Assembly (NCBI RefSeq): GCF_014982725.1 | Contig: NZ_JADCJZ010000001.1 | Coordinates: 744,001 to 808,000, forward strand | Reading direction: 5' to 3' | DNA: 64,000 nt | From: Thermophilibacter gallinarum | Lineage (GTDB): Bacteria > Actinomycetota > Coriobacteriia > Coriobacteriales > Atopobiaceae | Part shown: one piece after another, positions 16,708 through 25,129 of the stretch | How the letters are laid out: the number at the start of each line of letters is the position of its first letter | How positions within the stretch are numbered: position 1 is the first letter of the stretch | Notes under the pieces: generated by a model | Told to the model about the DNA's origin: nothing | Databases searched by the model: none | What the model saw: the letters and a program-made list of their open reading frames with translations, nothing else | Made by a program: the position numbers and the translations under genes

Positions 16708-17274
16708 ATGGCAACCATCAGCACCGCAGACTTCAAGAACGGCATGGGCCTCAAGATCAACGACAAGTACTACACGATCGTTGAGTTCCAGCACGTCAAG
16801 CCCGGCAAGGGCGGTGCCTTCGTCCGCTACAAGATCCGCGACCTCAAGACCGGCCGCGTGATCGACCAGACCTGCAACGCCGGCACCAAGTTCGAGAACG
16901 TGCAGCTCATCACCAAGGAGATGCAGTACCTCTACAACGACGGCGCCACGTTCTACTTCATGGACAACGAGACCTACGAGCAGGTCGAGCTCCCCTCCGA
17001 CTTCATCGGCGACAACGCCAAGTGGTTCAAGGAGAACGACAACGCCCAGCTCCTCTACGCCGACACCGAGCTTCTGGGCGTCGAGCCCCCGATGTTCATC
17101 GAGGTCGAGATCACCGAGACCGACCCCGGCTTCAAGGGCGACACCGTCCAGGGCGGCTCCAAGCCCGCCACCGTCGAGACCGGCGCCGTGATCCAGGTCC
17201 CGCTCTACCTCAACGTGGGCGAGAAGATCAAGGTCGACACCCGCGACGGCGGCAAGTTCGTCGGTCGCGTCTAG
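16708..17274 (+). CDS. efp: Translation elongation factor P
   Basis: This 188-residue EF-P relieves ribosome stalling at polyproline stretches. The N-terminal KOW-like domain carries the tip loop PGKGGAFVR, with the Lys that contacts the P-site tRNA. The two OB-type domains end in the conserved GEKIKVDTRDGGKFVGRV. Start ATG 16708 has GGAAAGGCGC upstream. Downstream lies a long palindrome, then asp23. Confidence 0.97.
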   Translation: MATISTADFKNGMGLKINDKYYTIVEFQHVKPGKGGAFVRYKIRDLKTGRVIDQTCNAGTKFENVQLITKEMQYLYNDGATFYFMDNETYEQVELPSDFIGDNAKWFKENDNAQLLYADTELLGVEPPMFIEVEITETDPGFKGDTVQGGSKPATVETGAVIQVPLYLNVGEKIKVDTRDGGKFVGRV

Positions 17275-17287
17275 CACGTCGCCCGCA

Positions 17288-17351
17288 GGCGAGAAGCGCC
17301 ATGCGTCGGGGCCGTCCCGGGGGAGCCTGGGGCGGCCCCGTTCTTCTCGCC
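17288..17351 (+). terminator. Long palindrome after efp built on paired CTTCTCGCC motifs
   Basis: GGCGAGAAG (17288-17296) pairs with CTTCTCGCC (17343-17351). Inside, GGGGCCG pairs with CGGCCCC, and GCGTC matches GACGC just outside. It sits directly after the efp stop, as a terminator would, though there is no long T-run. This is one of the clearest inverted pairs of the 9-mer. Confidence 0.65.
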
Positions 17352-17382
17352 GACGCGTCCGGCGCTCCGGTCGGACAACGGG

Positions 17383-17388
17383 TATACT
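17383..17388 (+). promoter_or_regulatory. Candidate -10 box (TATACT) for asp23-nusB
   Basis: TATACT 39 bases upstream of asp23; no clear -35. Confidence 0.5.
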
Positions 17389-17426
17389 AGGCAGGTGACC
17401 GTTTGAATCGAGCAAGGGGGTCCTCC

Positions 17427-17789
17427 ATGGCCGAAAGCGAGCTCTTCGTCTCTGGCATCGGCATCTCCAAGGATGTCGTCTCCACGATCGTCGGGATTGC
17501 GGCGCGTCGCGTGGAGGGCGTGGCCTCGGTCGGCGGCAACGACATCGCCTCGAGCCTGATCAGCGTCTTCACGAGCCGCACCGTCGCCCCCGAGAAGGCC
17601 GTCGAGTCCGTCGTCGAGGACGACAGCCTCCACGTCACGGTCCACCTGGCCGTCTTCTACGGCTACCCGTTCACCAAGCTCGCCGCGGACGTCCGCACCG
17701 AGGTCGCCCGCGCCGTGACCGAGCAGATCGGCGTGCCGGTGTCCGCCGTCGACGTCTGCATCGACAGCCTCGTCTTCCCCAAGGAGTAG
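17427..17789 (+). CDS. Asp23/Gls24 family envelope stress response protein
   Basis: This 120-residue Asp23/Gls24 protein starts at ATG 17427 behind AAGGGGGTCC. The typical pattern VVSTIVGIAARRVEGVASVGG is followed by DDSLHVTVHLAVFYGYPFTKLA (abridged). Such proteins polymerise at the membrane and respond to cell-envelope stress. It is the first gene of a tight group with nusB, xseB and tlyA. Confidence 0.88.
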   Translation: MAESELFVSGIGISKDVVSTIVGIAARRVEGVASVGGNDIASSLISVFTSRTVAPEKAVESVVEDDSLHVTVHLAVFYGYPFTKLAADVRTEVARAVTEQIGVPVSAVDVCIDSLVFPKE

Positions 17790-17795
17790 TCCCAC

Positions 17796-18266
17796 TTGAG
17801 CACTCACTTCGGCGGGCGCACGCTCGCCCGCAGCCAGGCCCTGCAGCTGATGTTCCAGGCCGAGGCCAACGCGCGCGCGGTCCTCGACGTCCTGGACGGC
17901 GAGTACGCCCTGTCGCAGGGCCCGCTCGACGACTATGCGCGTCGTCTCGCCCTCGGCGCCGACGAGCGCCGCCCCGAGCTCGACGCCGTCATCGCGGCGC
18001 GCTCCAGGGGCTGGTCGGTCGCGCGCATGAACGCGGTGGACCGCAACCTCCTGCGCCTCGCGCTCTACGAGATGCTCTACGTGGACGAGGTCGACGTCGC
18101 CGTGACCATCGACGAGTGCGTCGAGCTCGCCAAGGCCTACGGGACCGACGAGTCGTCGCGCTTCGTGAACGGCATCCTCGGCCGCGTCGCCGACGACCTT
18201 GAGGCCGGCGTCGACGTGGTCGCCGCCACGCGCGAGCAGACCGCCGCGGACGACGGGGAGGCGTAG
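17796..18266 (+). CDS. nusB: Transcription antitermination factor NusB
   Basis: This 156-residue NusB is part of the rRNA antitermination complex. The start is a TTG at 17796 with AAGGAG nine bases upstream, overlapping the end of asp23. Family motifs are ARSQALQLMFQ near the N-terminus, then MNAVDRNLLRLALYEMLY, the classic VAIDECVELAKAYG here as VTIDECVELAKAYG, and FVNGILGRVA. A short acidic tail follows. Confidence 0.92.
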   Translation: MSTHFGGRTLARSQALQLMFQAEANARAVLDVLDGEYALSQGPLDDYARRLALGADERRPELDAVIAARSRGWSVARMNAVDRNLLRLALYEMLYVDEVDVAVTIDECVELAKAYGTDESSRFVNGILGRVADDLEAGVDVVAATREQTAADDGEA

Positions 18267-18269
18267 GCC

Positions 18270-18557
18270 ATGGCCCGCGTGGACGTCTCCCAGTACCAGA
18301 GCTTCGGCCAGATCAACGACCGCCTGGACGAGCTCGTCTCCCAGGTGCGCGACAAGGACGTCTCGCTCGAGCGCTCGCTCGACCTCTTTGACGAGGCGAT
18401 CGCGCTCGGCTCCAAGGCCGTGAGCCTCGTGGACGCCACGGACTTCTCGCCCGAGGAGGAGGCGCGCCTGGCCGACGCCGGCGAGGCCGCCGAGAAGGGC
18501 GACGAGCCCGCTGCCGGGGCCGACGCCGAGCCCGAGCCCGCCGCGGACGGGCAGTAG
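18270..18557 (+). CDS. xseB: Exodeoxyribonuclease VII small subunit
   Basis: This 95-residue protein has an N-terminal XseB domain (residues 5-60) with the pattern DRLDELVSQV...VSLERSLDLFDEAIAL. An acidic Ala/Pro/Glu tail follows. The large subunit gene xseA, often placed directly before xseB, is not in this window, so it must lie elsewhere or be absent. The gene starts 3 bases after nusB. Confidence 0.82.
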   Translation: MARVDVSQYQSFGQINDRLDELVSQVRDKDVSLERSLDLFDEAIALGSKAVSLVDATDFSPEEEARLADAGEAAEKGDEPAAGADAEPEPAADGQ

Positions 18558-18562
18558 GCACC

Positions 18563-19300
18563 ATGCCGCGTCGCCGCCGGCTCGACGCCGAGCTCGTCGA
18601 GCAGGGGTTCTTCTCGTCTGCCGACGAGGCCCTGCGCGCCGTCATGGCGGGCGACGTCTCCACCACCGACCGACGCCTCACCTCCCCCGGGGAGCAGGTC
18701 GCCCCCGGCATCCCCCTGCACGTGCGCGGCCGCGCGGCCTACGTGAGCCGCGGCGGCCTCAAGCTCGAGCGCGGCCTCGACGCATTCGGCGTGGACCCGC
18801 GGGGCCTCGACTGCCTCGACGTGGGGTGCTCCACGGGAGGCTTCACCGACTGCCTGCTCAAGCGCGGCGCTGCCTCCGTGGTGGCCGTCGACGTGGGCTA
18901 CGCGCAGTTCTCCTGGGAGCTGCGCGGCGACCCGCGCGTCCGGCTGCTCGAGCGCACCAACGTCACGGCGGTGCCTGCCCTTCTCGGCGCGTCAGTCGTC
19001 GACCTGGCCGTCTGCGACGTCTCCTTCACGTCCGTGATCACGGTGCTGCCGGCGGTGCTCGAGCTGCTGCGCCCGGGCGGGACCTTTCTCACGCTCGTCA
19101 AGCCGCAGTTCGAGGCCGCGCGCGAGGACGTGGGGGAGGGCGGCGTCGTGCGCGAGGGGCGCGTGCGCGCGGCGGCGCTGGAGCGGGTGCGCACGGCCTT
19201 CGAGGACGCCGGTCTCGTCGTGCGCGGGAGCTGCGAGAGCCCCATCACCGGCCACAAGGGCAACGTCGAGTACCTCCTCTGCGGCGACCTGCCCGCCTAG
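18563..19300 (+). CDS. tlyA: TlyA family rRNA 2'-O-methyltransferase / hemolysin A
   Basis: This 245-residue protein has an N-terminal S4 RNA-binding domain (residues 3-60) and an FtsJ-type methyltransferase domain. The SAM-binding motif is LDVGCSTGGFTDCLL. AVDVGYAQ, CDVSFTS and LVKPQFE are typical of TlyA, which methylates 16S and 23S rRNA. The C-terminal SPITGHKGNVEYL is also characteristic. It is tightly linked to xseB. Confidence 0.93.
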   Translation: MPRRRRLDAELVEQGFFSSADEALRAVMAGDVSTTDRRLTSPGEQVAPGIPLHVRGRAAYVSRGGLKLERGLDAFGVDPRGLDCLDVGCSTGGFTDCLLKRGAASVVAVDVGYAQFSWELRGDPRVRLLERTNVTAVPALLGASVVDLAVCDVSFTSVITVLPAVLELLRPGGTFLTLVKPQFEAAREDVGEGGVVREGRVRAAALERVRTAFEDAGLVVRGSCESPITGHKGNVEYLLCGDLPA

Positions 19301-19322
19301 CGCGCCGGCCCCGGCGGCGGGG

Positions 19323-19328
19323 TATACT
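19323..19328 (+). promoter_or_regulatory. Candidate -10 box (TATACT) for nadK
   Basis: TATACT lies 33 bases before the GTG start of nadK, the third use of this word as a likely -10 in the window. Confidence 0.5.
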
Positions 19329-19360
19329 GGGCACGGAACCCGAGAGAAAGGCCGGCACCC

Positions 19361-20218
19361 GTGAAGGTCCTCATCGTCCCCAACTACGCCCGCGAGGACG
19401 CCGTCGAGAGCGCGCGTCGCCTGGAGGGCTGGCTCGACGGCGAGGGCGTCGAGGTCGCCTGGGCCCGCGACAAGAAGCTCTTCCCCGACGCCCGCGAGAC
19501 CGCCGACGACTGCGACCTCGTGGTCTCGCTCGGCGGCGACGGCACCCTCTTGCGCGCCGCCCGCATCGTGGGCTACGCCGGCGTGCCCGTCCTCGGCATC
19601 TCCTACGGCCACCTGGGCTTCCTCACCGCCGCCGGCCCCGAGGACCTGCTCGCCACCGTGCGCGACGCCCTGGCGGGCGAGCTGCACGTCTCCCGCCGCG
19701 CCACGCTCGACGTGGAGTGCGAGTTCGTCTGCGAGGACGGGTCGACCTGCGTCACCCACAGCTTCGCCCTGAACGACTTCGCGCTCTCCCGCGGCGGCGC
19801 CGGTGACATGGTCGAGTTCGACGTCTCCGTCTCCGGCAAGCACATCGACCGCCTGCGCGGCGACGGCTTCGTGGTCTCCACGGCCACCGGCTCCACGGGC
19901 TACGCGCTCGCTGCCGGCGGCCCCATCGTCACGCCCGAGTTCACGGGCATGGTCTGCGTTCCCATCGCGCCGCACACGATCATGGCGCGCGCCTTCCTCA
20001 CCTCGCCCTCCGACGTCGTGGAGATCGAGATGAGCCCCGAGCGCCCGGCCATGCGCCACTTCTTCGCCGACGGCCAGCCGATCCGCGACGGTCGCGGCGG
20101 CACAGGCGTCCGCGCGAGCGTGCGGCGCGGCCCCGGCGACCTCGTCCTGCTCGACCGCAGCACGCAGAGCTTCTACGACTCCGTCTCCCGCGTCTTCTAC
20201 GGGCAGGTGGGCAAGTGA
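19361..20218 (+). CDS. nadK: NAD kinase
   Basis: This 285-residue ATP-NAD kinase makes NADP+. The GGDG motif is in SLGGDGTLLRAAR near residue 53. The second motif is TATGSTGYALAAGGPIV, and the C-terminal FADGQPIRDGRGG is also conserved. The GTG start at 19361 has GAGAAAGGCC upstream. It is followed after 34 bases by recN, a conserved pairing. Confidence 0.94.
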   Translation: MKVLIVPNYAREDAVESARRLEGWLDGEGVEVAWARDKKLFPDARETADDCDLVVSLGGDGTLLRAARIVGYAGVPVLGISYGHLGFLTAAGPEDLLATVRDALAGELHVSRRATLDVECEFVCEDGSTCVTHSFALNDFALSRGGAGDMVEFDVSVSGKHIDRLRGDGFVVSTATGSTGYALAAGGPIVTPEFTGMVCVPIAPHTIMARAFLTSPSDVVEIEMSPERPAMRHFFADGQPIRDGRGGTGVRASVRRGPGDLVLLDRSTQSFYDSVSRVFYGQVGK

Positions 20219-20252
20219 TCTCGCCGGGCGAGAATAACGGGCGGGCCGTGCG

Positions 20253-21896
20253 ATGATCGACGAGCTGCGCGTCCGCGACGTCGCGCTCATCCGCGACGCC
20301 ACCATAGAGCCGGCGACCGGCCTCACCGTCCTCACGGGCGAGACGGGCGCGGGCAAGACGGCCCTGCTGTCCTCGATCAAGCTGCTGGTGGGAGAGCGCG
20401 CCGACGCGGGCATGGTCCGCGAGGGCGCCCCCTCGCTCGAGGTCGAGGGGCGCCTTTTCCTGCCCGGCGACGACGAGGACGGCACCGTGGTGCGCCGGCG
20501 CGTGGGCGCGGACGGCCGCGGCCGCGTGGAGGTCTCCGGCCACCTGGCGAGCGTCCGCGAGCTCGCGGAGCGCGTGGGGGCGACGGTTGACCTCTGCGGC
20601 CAGCACGAGCACCAGCGCCTGCTCTCCGTCGCGACGCACGCCGAGCTGCTCGACGCCTGGGCGGGCGCCCCCGCGGCCGAGGCCCTCGCCGCGTACCGAG
20701 AGGCCCTCGACGCCGCCGCGGAGGCCGCCGCGGAGCTGGAGCGCGTGAGGGAGACGGGCAGGGCGAGCGCCGAGCGGCTCGACGAGGCCGCGTTCGCGCT
20801 GCGGCGCATCGACGAGGTCGACCCGCGCGAGGGCGAGCTCGAGGAGCTCGAGGCCCAGCTGCCGCGCGTCGAGCACGGCGAGGCCCTTCTCGCTGCCGCG
20901 GCCGGCGCGCGCGAGCTGCTCTCCGGCGACGACGGGGCGCTCGACGCCCTCGGGCGTGCCGTGCGCGAGCTCGAGGGGGCCGCGCGCTACGACGAGGCGC
21001 TCGCCGGCTGGGCGAGCGCGCTCGAGAGCTCGCTGATCGACGTCGAGGACGTCGCCTCCGAGCTGCGCGACTACGCGGACGAGGTGGACTTCGACCCCGA
21101 GGAGCTCGAGCGGCTGCAGACGCGCCTCTCGGCGCTCGAGGGGCTGCGCCGCTCCTTCGGTCCGCGCATGGAGGACGTGTTCCGTCGACGCGCGGAGGCC
21201 CGCGAGGTCGTGGCCGCGGCGGGGGACGGCGGGGAGCGGGAGCGCCGGGCCGCCGAGGAGCTCGGGCGCCGCGAGGCCGCGCTCGCCGCCGCCGCGGACG
21301 CCCTCGACGCCGTGCGCCGCGAGGCCGCGCCGCGCTTCGCCGCGGCGGTGGGCGAGCAGATGGCGCTTCTCGAGATGGGCAGCGCGGGCCTTGAGGTTGC
21401 GCTCGAGCGGGCGCCGCGCGCCGAGTGGTCGCGCCGCGGGGCGAGCCGCGTCGAGTTCCTCTACCGCCCGGGCGCCGGGCTCACGGCGCGCCCGCTGCGC
21501 CGGATCGCCTCGGGCGGCGAGGTCAGCCGCGTGATGCTCGCGGTCAAGGTGGTGCTGGGCGCCGCGGACGCGTGCGAGACGCTGGTCTTCGACGAGGTGG
21601 ACGCCGGCGTGGGCGGCGCCACGGCCGTGGCGCTGGCGGGCACGCTGGCGCGGCTGGCGGCGACGCACCAGGTCATCGTGGTCACGCACCTCGCGCAGGT
21701 GGCCGTGGCGGCCGAGCGGCACTATCTGGTCGAGAAGCACGACGGTGCGGGCGACGTCCCCGAGACCACGCTCACCGAGATCTCCGGCGAGGAGCGCGTG
21801 GCCGAGGTCGCGCGCATGCTCTCCGGCGACACCGGCGCCGCGAGCCGCGACCTCGCGCGCGAGATGCTCGCCGCGCACGCCGCCGAGGGCCGCTAG
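20253..21896 (+). CDS. recN: DNA repair protein RecN
   Basis: This 547-residue SMC-like ATPase acts in double-strand-break repair. Walker A is GETGAGKTALLSSIKLL. Long coiled-coil arms occupy about residues 150-400. The ABC signature is in RIASGGEVSRVMLAVK and Walker B in TLVFDEVDAGVGG. The C-terminal HLAQVAVAAERHYLVEK is typical. Its stop is followed by a motif-bearing palindrome. Confidence 0.95.
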   Translation: MIDELRVRDVALIRDATIEPATGLTVLTGETGAGKTALLSSIKLLVGERADAGMVREGAPSLEVEGRLFLPGDDEDGTVVRRRVGADGRGRVEVSGHLASVRELAERVGATVDLCGQHEHQRLLSVATHAELLDAWAGAPAAEALAAYREALDAAAEAAAELERVRETGRASAERLDEAAFALRRIDEVDPREGELEELEAQLPRVEHGEALLAAAAGARELLSGDDGALDALGRAVRELEGAARYDEALAGWASALESSLIDVEDVASELRDYADEVDFDPEELERLQTRLSALEGLRRSFGPRMEDVFRRRAEAREVVAAAGDGGERERRAAEELGRREAALAAAADALDAVRREAAPRFAAAVGEQMALLEMGSAGLEVALERAPRAEWSRRGASRVEFLYRPGAGLTARPLRRIASGGEVSRVMLAVKVVLGAADACETLVFDEVDAGVGGATAVALAGTLARLAATHQVIVVTHLAQVAVAAERHYLVEKHDGAGDVPETTLTEISGEERVAEVARMLSGDTGAASRDLAREMLAAHAAEGR

Positions 21897-21902
21897 CCCC
21901 AC

Positions 21903-21990
21903 GCCCTTCTCGCCCCGCGCCAAATCCTCCCGATCCCTCGCGTCCCGCGGTTTGGTGACAGGTTTTGCGCCCCGCGCGGCGAGAAGGGCG
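21903..21990 (+). terminator. 13-bp inverted repeat after recN with paired CTTCTCGCC motifs
   Basis: CGCCCTTCTCGCC (21903-21915) is exactly complementary to GGCGAGAAGGGCG (21978-21990). Between them lie smaller repeats (CCAAA/TTTGG; CGCCCCGCG twice). Its position directly after the recN stop suggests a terminator, but there is no T-run. Confidence 0.55.
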
Positions 21991-22035
21991 GCGCGGACAC
22001 GTAAAAGCCGTCACCGTAGGCCGCGCGCCCCGGCC

Positions 22036-22335
22036 TCAGTCCGCCTCGGGGCCGCGGTCTGCGCCCGTGCCGTCCAGGTCCAGGAGCTCGGTCACGGACA
22101 GGCCGAAGACCCAGGCGAGCGAGAGCAGCGTGTGGTAGGTGGGGTTCATGGGAGTTCCGGGCTTGGACTCGCCCTTCTCGTACTTCTGGTACGTGTAGAT
22201 CGCGATGCCTGCGCCGTTCGCGACGTCCTCCTGGCTCAGGCCCCGCTCGCGCCGCAGGTCGCGCAGGCGGTAGCCGAGCCGCTGTGAGTAGCCCTCGAGG
22301 TCGAGGTCGGGGGAGTTGTTCTTCTCGCGCTCCAT
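22036..22335 (-). CDS. XRE-family helix-turn-helix regulator
   Basis: This 99-residue protein contains an XRE HTH (LGYRLRDLRRERGLSQEDVANGAGI...YQKYEKGES, about residues 18-60) and a short helical C-terminus ending in an acidic tail. It is transcribed away from pyrG. The ATG at 22335 is the natural start; longer frames upstream lack RBS and look non-coding. A perfect dyad CATACAAGTATG lies in its promoter region. The target genes are unknown. Confidence 0.82.
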   Translation of the reverse strand: MEREKNNSPDLDLEGYSQRLGYRLRDLRRERGLSQEDVANGAGIAIYTYQKYEKGESKPGTPMNPTYHTLLSLAWVFGLSVTELLDLDGTGADRGPEAD

Positions 22336-22371
22336 GCGACCACTATCGGGCCGCCTGGACGGGCGCACCAC

Positions 22372-22383
22372 CATACAAGTATG
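22372..22383. promoter_or_regulatory. Palindrome CATACAAGTATG between the divergent XRE gene and pyrG
   Basis: This 12-bp dyad (CATAC, two bases, GTATG) is 37 bases upstream of the XRE gene and is AT-richer than its surroundings. It is a plausible operator for autoregulation of that gene. Confidence 0.45.
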
Positions 22384-22559
22384 ACAAGCAAAACCCCACA
22401 GGGCGGCGCGCGGTCCCCGGCGGGCGAGAAGGTCTGTGTCGGTCTCGTGTCGCAATGTTTCGCGCGTGCGTCCGATCGGGACGGTGGCCGCGCCGCCCCT
22501 CTCGCCGCGCGCTACCATGGAGACCCGTGGAAACGTTACGGATTCTGCGGGAGGTCCCC

Positions 22560-24215
22560 ATGGCAAAGCACATCTTCGTGACCGGCGGCGTCGTCTCCTC
22601 GCTGGGCAAGGGCATCACAGCCGCCTCGCTCGGCCGGCTGCTCAAGGGGCGCGGCTACCGCGTCACCATGCAGAAGGCCGACCCCTACCTCAACGTGGAC
22701 CCGGGCACGATGAGCCCGTTCCAGCACGGCGAGGTCTTCGTGACCGAGGACGGCTACGAGTCCGACCTCGACCTCGGGCACTACGAGCGCTTCATCGACG
22801 AGAACCTCACGCGCAGCTCCAACTTCACCTCCGGCGCCATCTACCAGGAGCTCATCTCCCGCGAGCGCGCCGGCGACTTCCTCGGCGGCACCGTGCAGGT
22901 CATCCCGCACGTCACCGACGCCATCAAGGAGCGCTTCCGCCGCGTCGAGGAGGAGGCCGGCGCCGACGTGGTGATCACCGAGCTCGGCGGCACGGTCGGC
23001 GACATCGAGAGCCAGGCCTTCGTGGAGGCCATCCGCCAGTTCCGCAACGAGAAGGGCCGCGACGACTGCGTCCTCATCCACGTGAGCCTCGTGCCCTACA
23101 TCGCCGCCGCCCACGAGGTCAAGACCAAGCCCACGCAGCACAGCGTGCGCGAGCTGCGCTCCCTCGGCCTGCAGCCCGACTTCATCGTCTGCCGCTCCGA
23201 CCACGAGGTGGACGCCTCCATCCGCGCCAAGATCGCGAGCTTCTGCGACGTGCCCGCCGACCACGTCTTCGAGAACTCCGACTGCCCCTCCATCTACGAC
23301 GTGCCGGCGCACCTCGCCGCTCAGGGCTTCGACGAGAAGGTCTGCGAGCGCCTGGGGCTCGAGCCGCGCGCGTGCCACATGGAGGGCTGGTACGCCTTCA
23401 CGGACGCGATGCACGCCGCCAACGCCCGCGCCGACGTCACGCGCATCAGCGTCGTCGGCAAGTACACGCAGCTGCCGGACGCCTACCTCTCCGTCATCGA
23501 GGCGCTGCACCACTCGGGCGTGCTCTTCGGGCGCCACGTGGACATCCGCCTGGTGGACGGCGAGGCGCTGGACGAGAAGAACGTCGAGGCCGTGCTCGGC
23601 GACTCCGACGGCATCCTCGTGCCGGGCGGGTTCGGCCTGCGCGGCATCGAGGGCAAGATCTGCGCCGTGCGCCGCGCCCGCGAGGAGCGCGTGCCCTACC
23701 TGGGCGTCTGCCTGGGCCTGCAGGTCGCCGTCTGCGAGTTCGCCCGCGACGTCTGCGGCCTTCCCGGCGCGAGCTCCGCGGAGTTCGACCCGGACACGCC
23801 GCATCCCGTGATCGACATCATGGCCGACCAGGCGACCGTCACCGAGAAGGGCGGCACCATGCGCCTCGGCGCCTACCCGTGCCGGCTCGAGCCCGGCACC
23901 CTGGCGGCCGAGGCCTACGGCGAGCCGCTCGTCTGGGAGCGCCACCGCCACCGCTACGAGGTCAGCAACGCCTACCGCGAGCGTCTCGCCGCCGCCGGCC
24001 TGCGCATTTCCGGCCTCTCGCCCGACGGGCGGCTCGTCGAGATGGTGGAGCTGCCCGAGGACGTGCATCCTTGGTTCGTGGCGAGTCAGGCGCACCCCGA
24101 GTTCAAGAGCCGCCCGGACCGCCCGGCCCCGCTCTTCCGGGAGTTCGTGCGCGCCGCGATCGCGCACCACGAGGGCCGCGACCGCCACGACGTCGAGCCG
24201 GTCGAGGGCGAGTAG
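22560..24215 (+). CDS. pyrG: CTP synthase
   Basis: This 551-residue enzyme makes CTP from UTP, ATP and glutamine. The N-terminal synthetase domain opens with HIFVTGGVVSSLGKGITAA. The C-terminal glutaminase domain has the Cys in LGVCLGLQVAV and the His/Glu pair near SQAHPEFKSRP. ERHRHRYEV is also diagnostic. Start ATG 22560 has GCGGGAGGTCCCC upstream. The RBS leader is short and I see no attenuator. It is followed 13 bases later by xerD. Confidence 0.97.
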   Translation: MAKHIFVTGGVVSSLGKGITAASLGRLLKGRGYRVTMQKADPYLNVDPGTMSPFQHGEVFVTEDGYESDLDLGHYERFIDENLTRSSNFTSGAIYQELISRERAGDFLGGTVQVIPHVTDAIKERFRRVEEEAGADVVITELGGTVGDIESQAFVEAIRQFRNEKGRDDCVLIHVSLVPYIAAAHEVKTKPTQHSVRELRSLGLQPDFIVCRSDHEVDASIRAKIASFCDVPADHVFENSDCPSIYDVPAHLAAQGFDEKVCERLGLEPRACHMEGWYAFTDAMHAANARADVTRISVVGKYTQLPDAYLSVIEALHHSGVLFGRHVDIRLVDGEALDEKNVEAVLGDSDGILVPGGFGLRGIEGKICAVRRAREERVPYLGVCLGLQVAVCEFARDVCGLPGASSAEFDPDTPHPVIDIMADQATVTEKGGTMRLGAYPCRLEPGTLAAEAYGEPLVWERHRHRYEVSNAYRERLAAAGLRISGLSPDGRLVEMVELPEDVHPWFVASQAHPEFKSRPDRPAPLFREFVRAAIAHHEGRDRHDVEPVEGE

Positions 24216-24228
24216 GGAGGCACCGCAC

Positions 24229-25119
24229 GTGGACCTCGGGCAGGCCAGGGAGGAGTACCTGAGCTACCTCGCCGTGGAGCGGGGGAGCTCGCGCAACACG
24301 CTCGACGCGTACGGTCGCGACCTCAGGCGCTACGAGGCGTGGCTGGCCGAGCGCGGCGTGACCCGCCCCGACGACGTGACGCTGCTGCTGATCGAGGACT
24401 ACGTGGCCGAGCTCTCCTCCTGCGGCCTCGCCGCCTCGTCGGTCGAGCGCGCCGCCTCGGCGGTCAAGGGCTTCCACCGCTTCATGCTCGCGGACGAGAT
24501 CGCCACCACGCTGCCCACGGCCGACCTGCCGCTGCCCGCCAAGCCCGAGCGCCTCCCCGACGTCATCTCGCGCGAGGACGCCGCGCGCCTGCTGGACCAG
24601 CCGTTCCCGCAGACGCCCGTCGGCCTGCGCGACCATGCGGTGCTCGAGGTGCTCTACGGCTGCGGCCTGCGCGCGAGCGAGCTCGTGGGGCTCGACGAGC
24701 GCTCCGTCCTTCTCGACGAGGGGCTGCTGCGCGTCTTCGGCAAGGGGTCAAAGGAGCGGGTGGTCCCGATCATGGGGGCCGCCGCCGACGCGCTCGGGGC
24801 GTACCTGGAGCGCGGCCGCGGTGCCCTGTCCGGCCGACGGCCCAGCGCCGCCGTGTTCCTCAACGCCCGGGGCGGGCGTCTCTCTCGCCAGTCCGTCCAT
24901 TCGATCGTCGAGAAGTACGGGCGGGTCGTGGGGATCCGCGGCCTGCACCCGCACACGCTGCGGCACAGCTTCGCCACGCACCTGCTCGAGGGTGGGGCCG
25001 ACCTGCGCGTGGTCCAGGAGCTGCTCGGGCACGCCAACGTGGCGACCACCCAGCTCTACACGCACCTCGACCGCTCCCACATCCGGCGCGTGTACCTCTC
25101 GGCGCACCCGCGCGCGTAG
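24229..25119 (+). CDS. xerD: Site-specific tyrosine recombinase XerD
   Basis: This 296-residue recombinase resolves chromosome dimers. The N-terminal SAM-like core-binding domain occupies residues 3-85. The catalytic residues are all visible: Arg in GCGLRASELVGL, Lys in KGSKERVVPI, HxxR in HPHTLRHSFATHL, the second His in LLGHANV and Tyr in TTQLYTHL. Start GTG 24229 is behind AGGGAGG. It is linked to pyrG by a 13-base gap. The size is standard, so this is the housekeeping enzyme rather than a phage integrase. Confidence 0.9.
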   Translation: MDLGQAREEYLSYLAVERGSSRNTLDAYGRDLRRYEAWLAERGVTRPDDVTLLLIEDYVAELSSCGLAASSVERAASAVKGFHRFMLADEIATTLPTADLPLPAKPERLPDVISREDAARLLDQPFPQTPVGLRDHAVLEVLYGCGLRASELVGLDERSVLLDEGLLRVFGKGSKERVVPIMGAAADALGAYLERGRGALSGRRPSAAVFLNARGGRLSRQSVHSIVEKYGRVVGIRGLHPHTLRHSFATHLLEGGADLRVVQELLGHANVATTQLYTHLDRSHIRRVYLSAHPRA

Positions 25120-25129
25120 CGCCGCGCTC

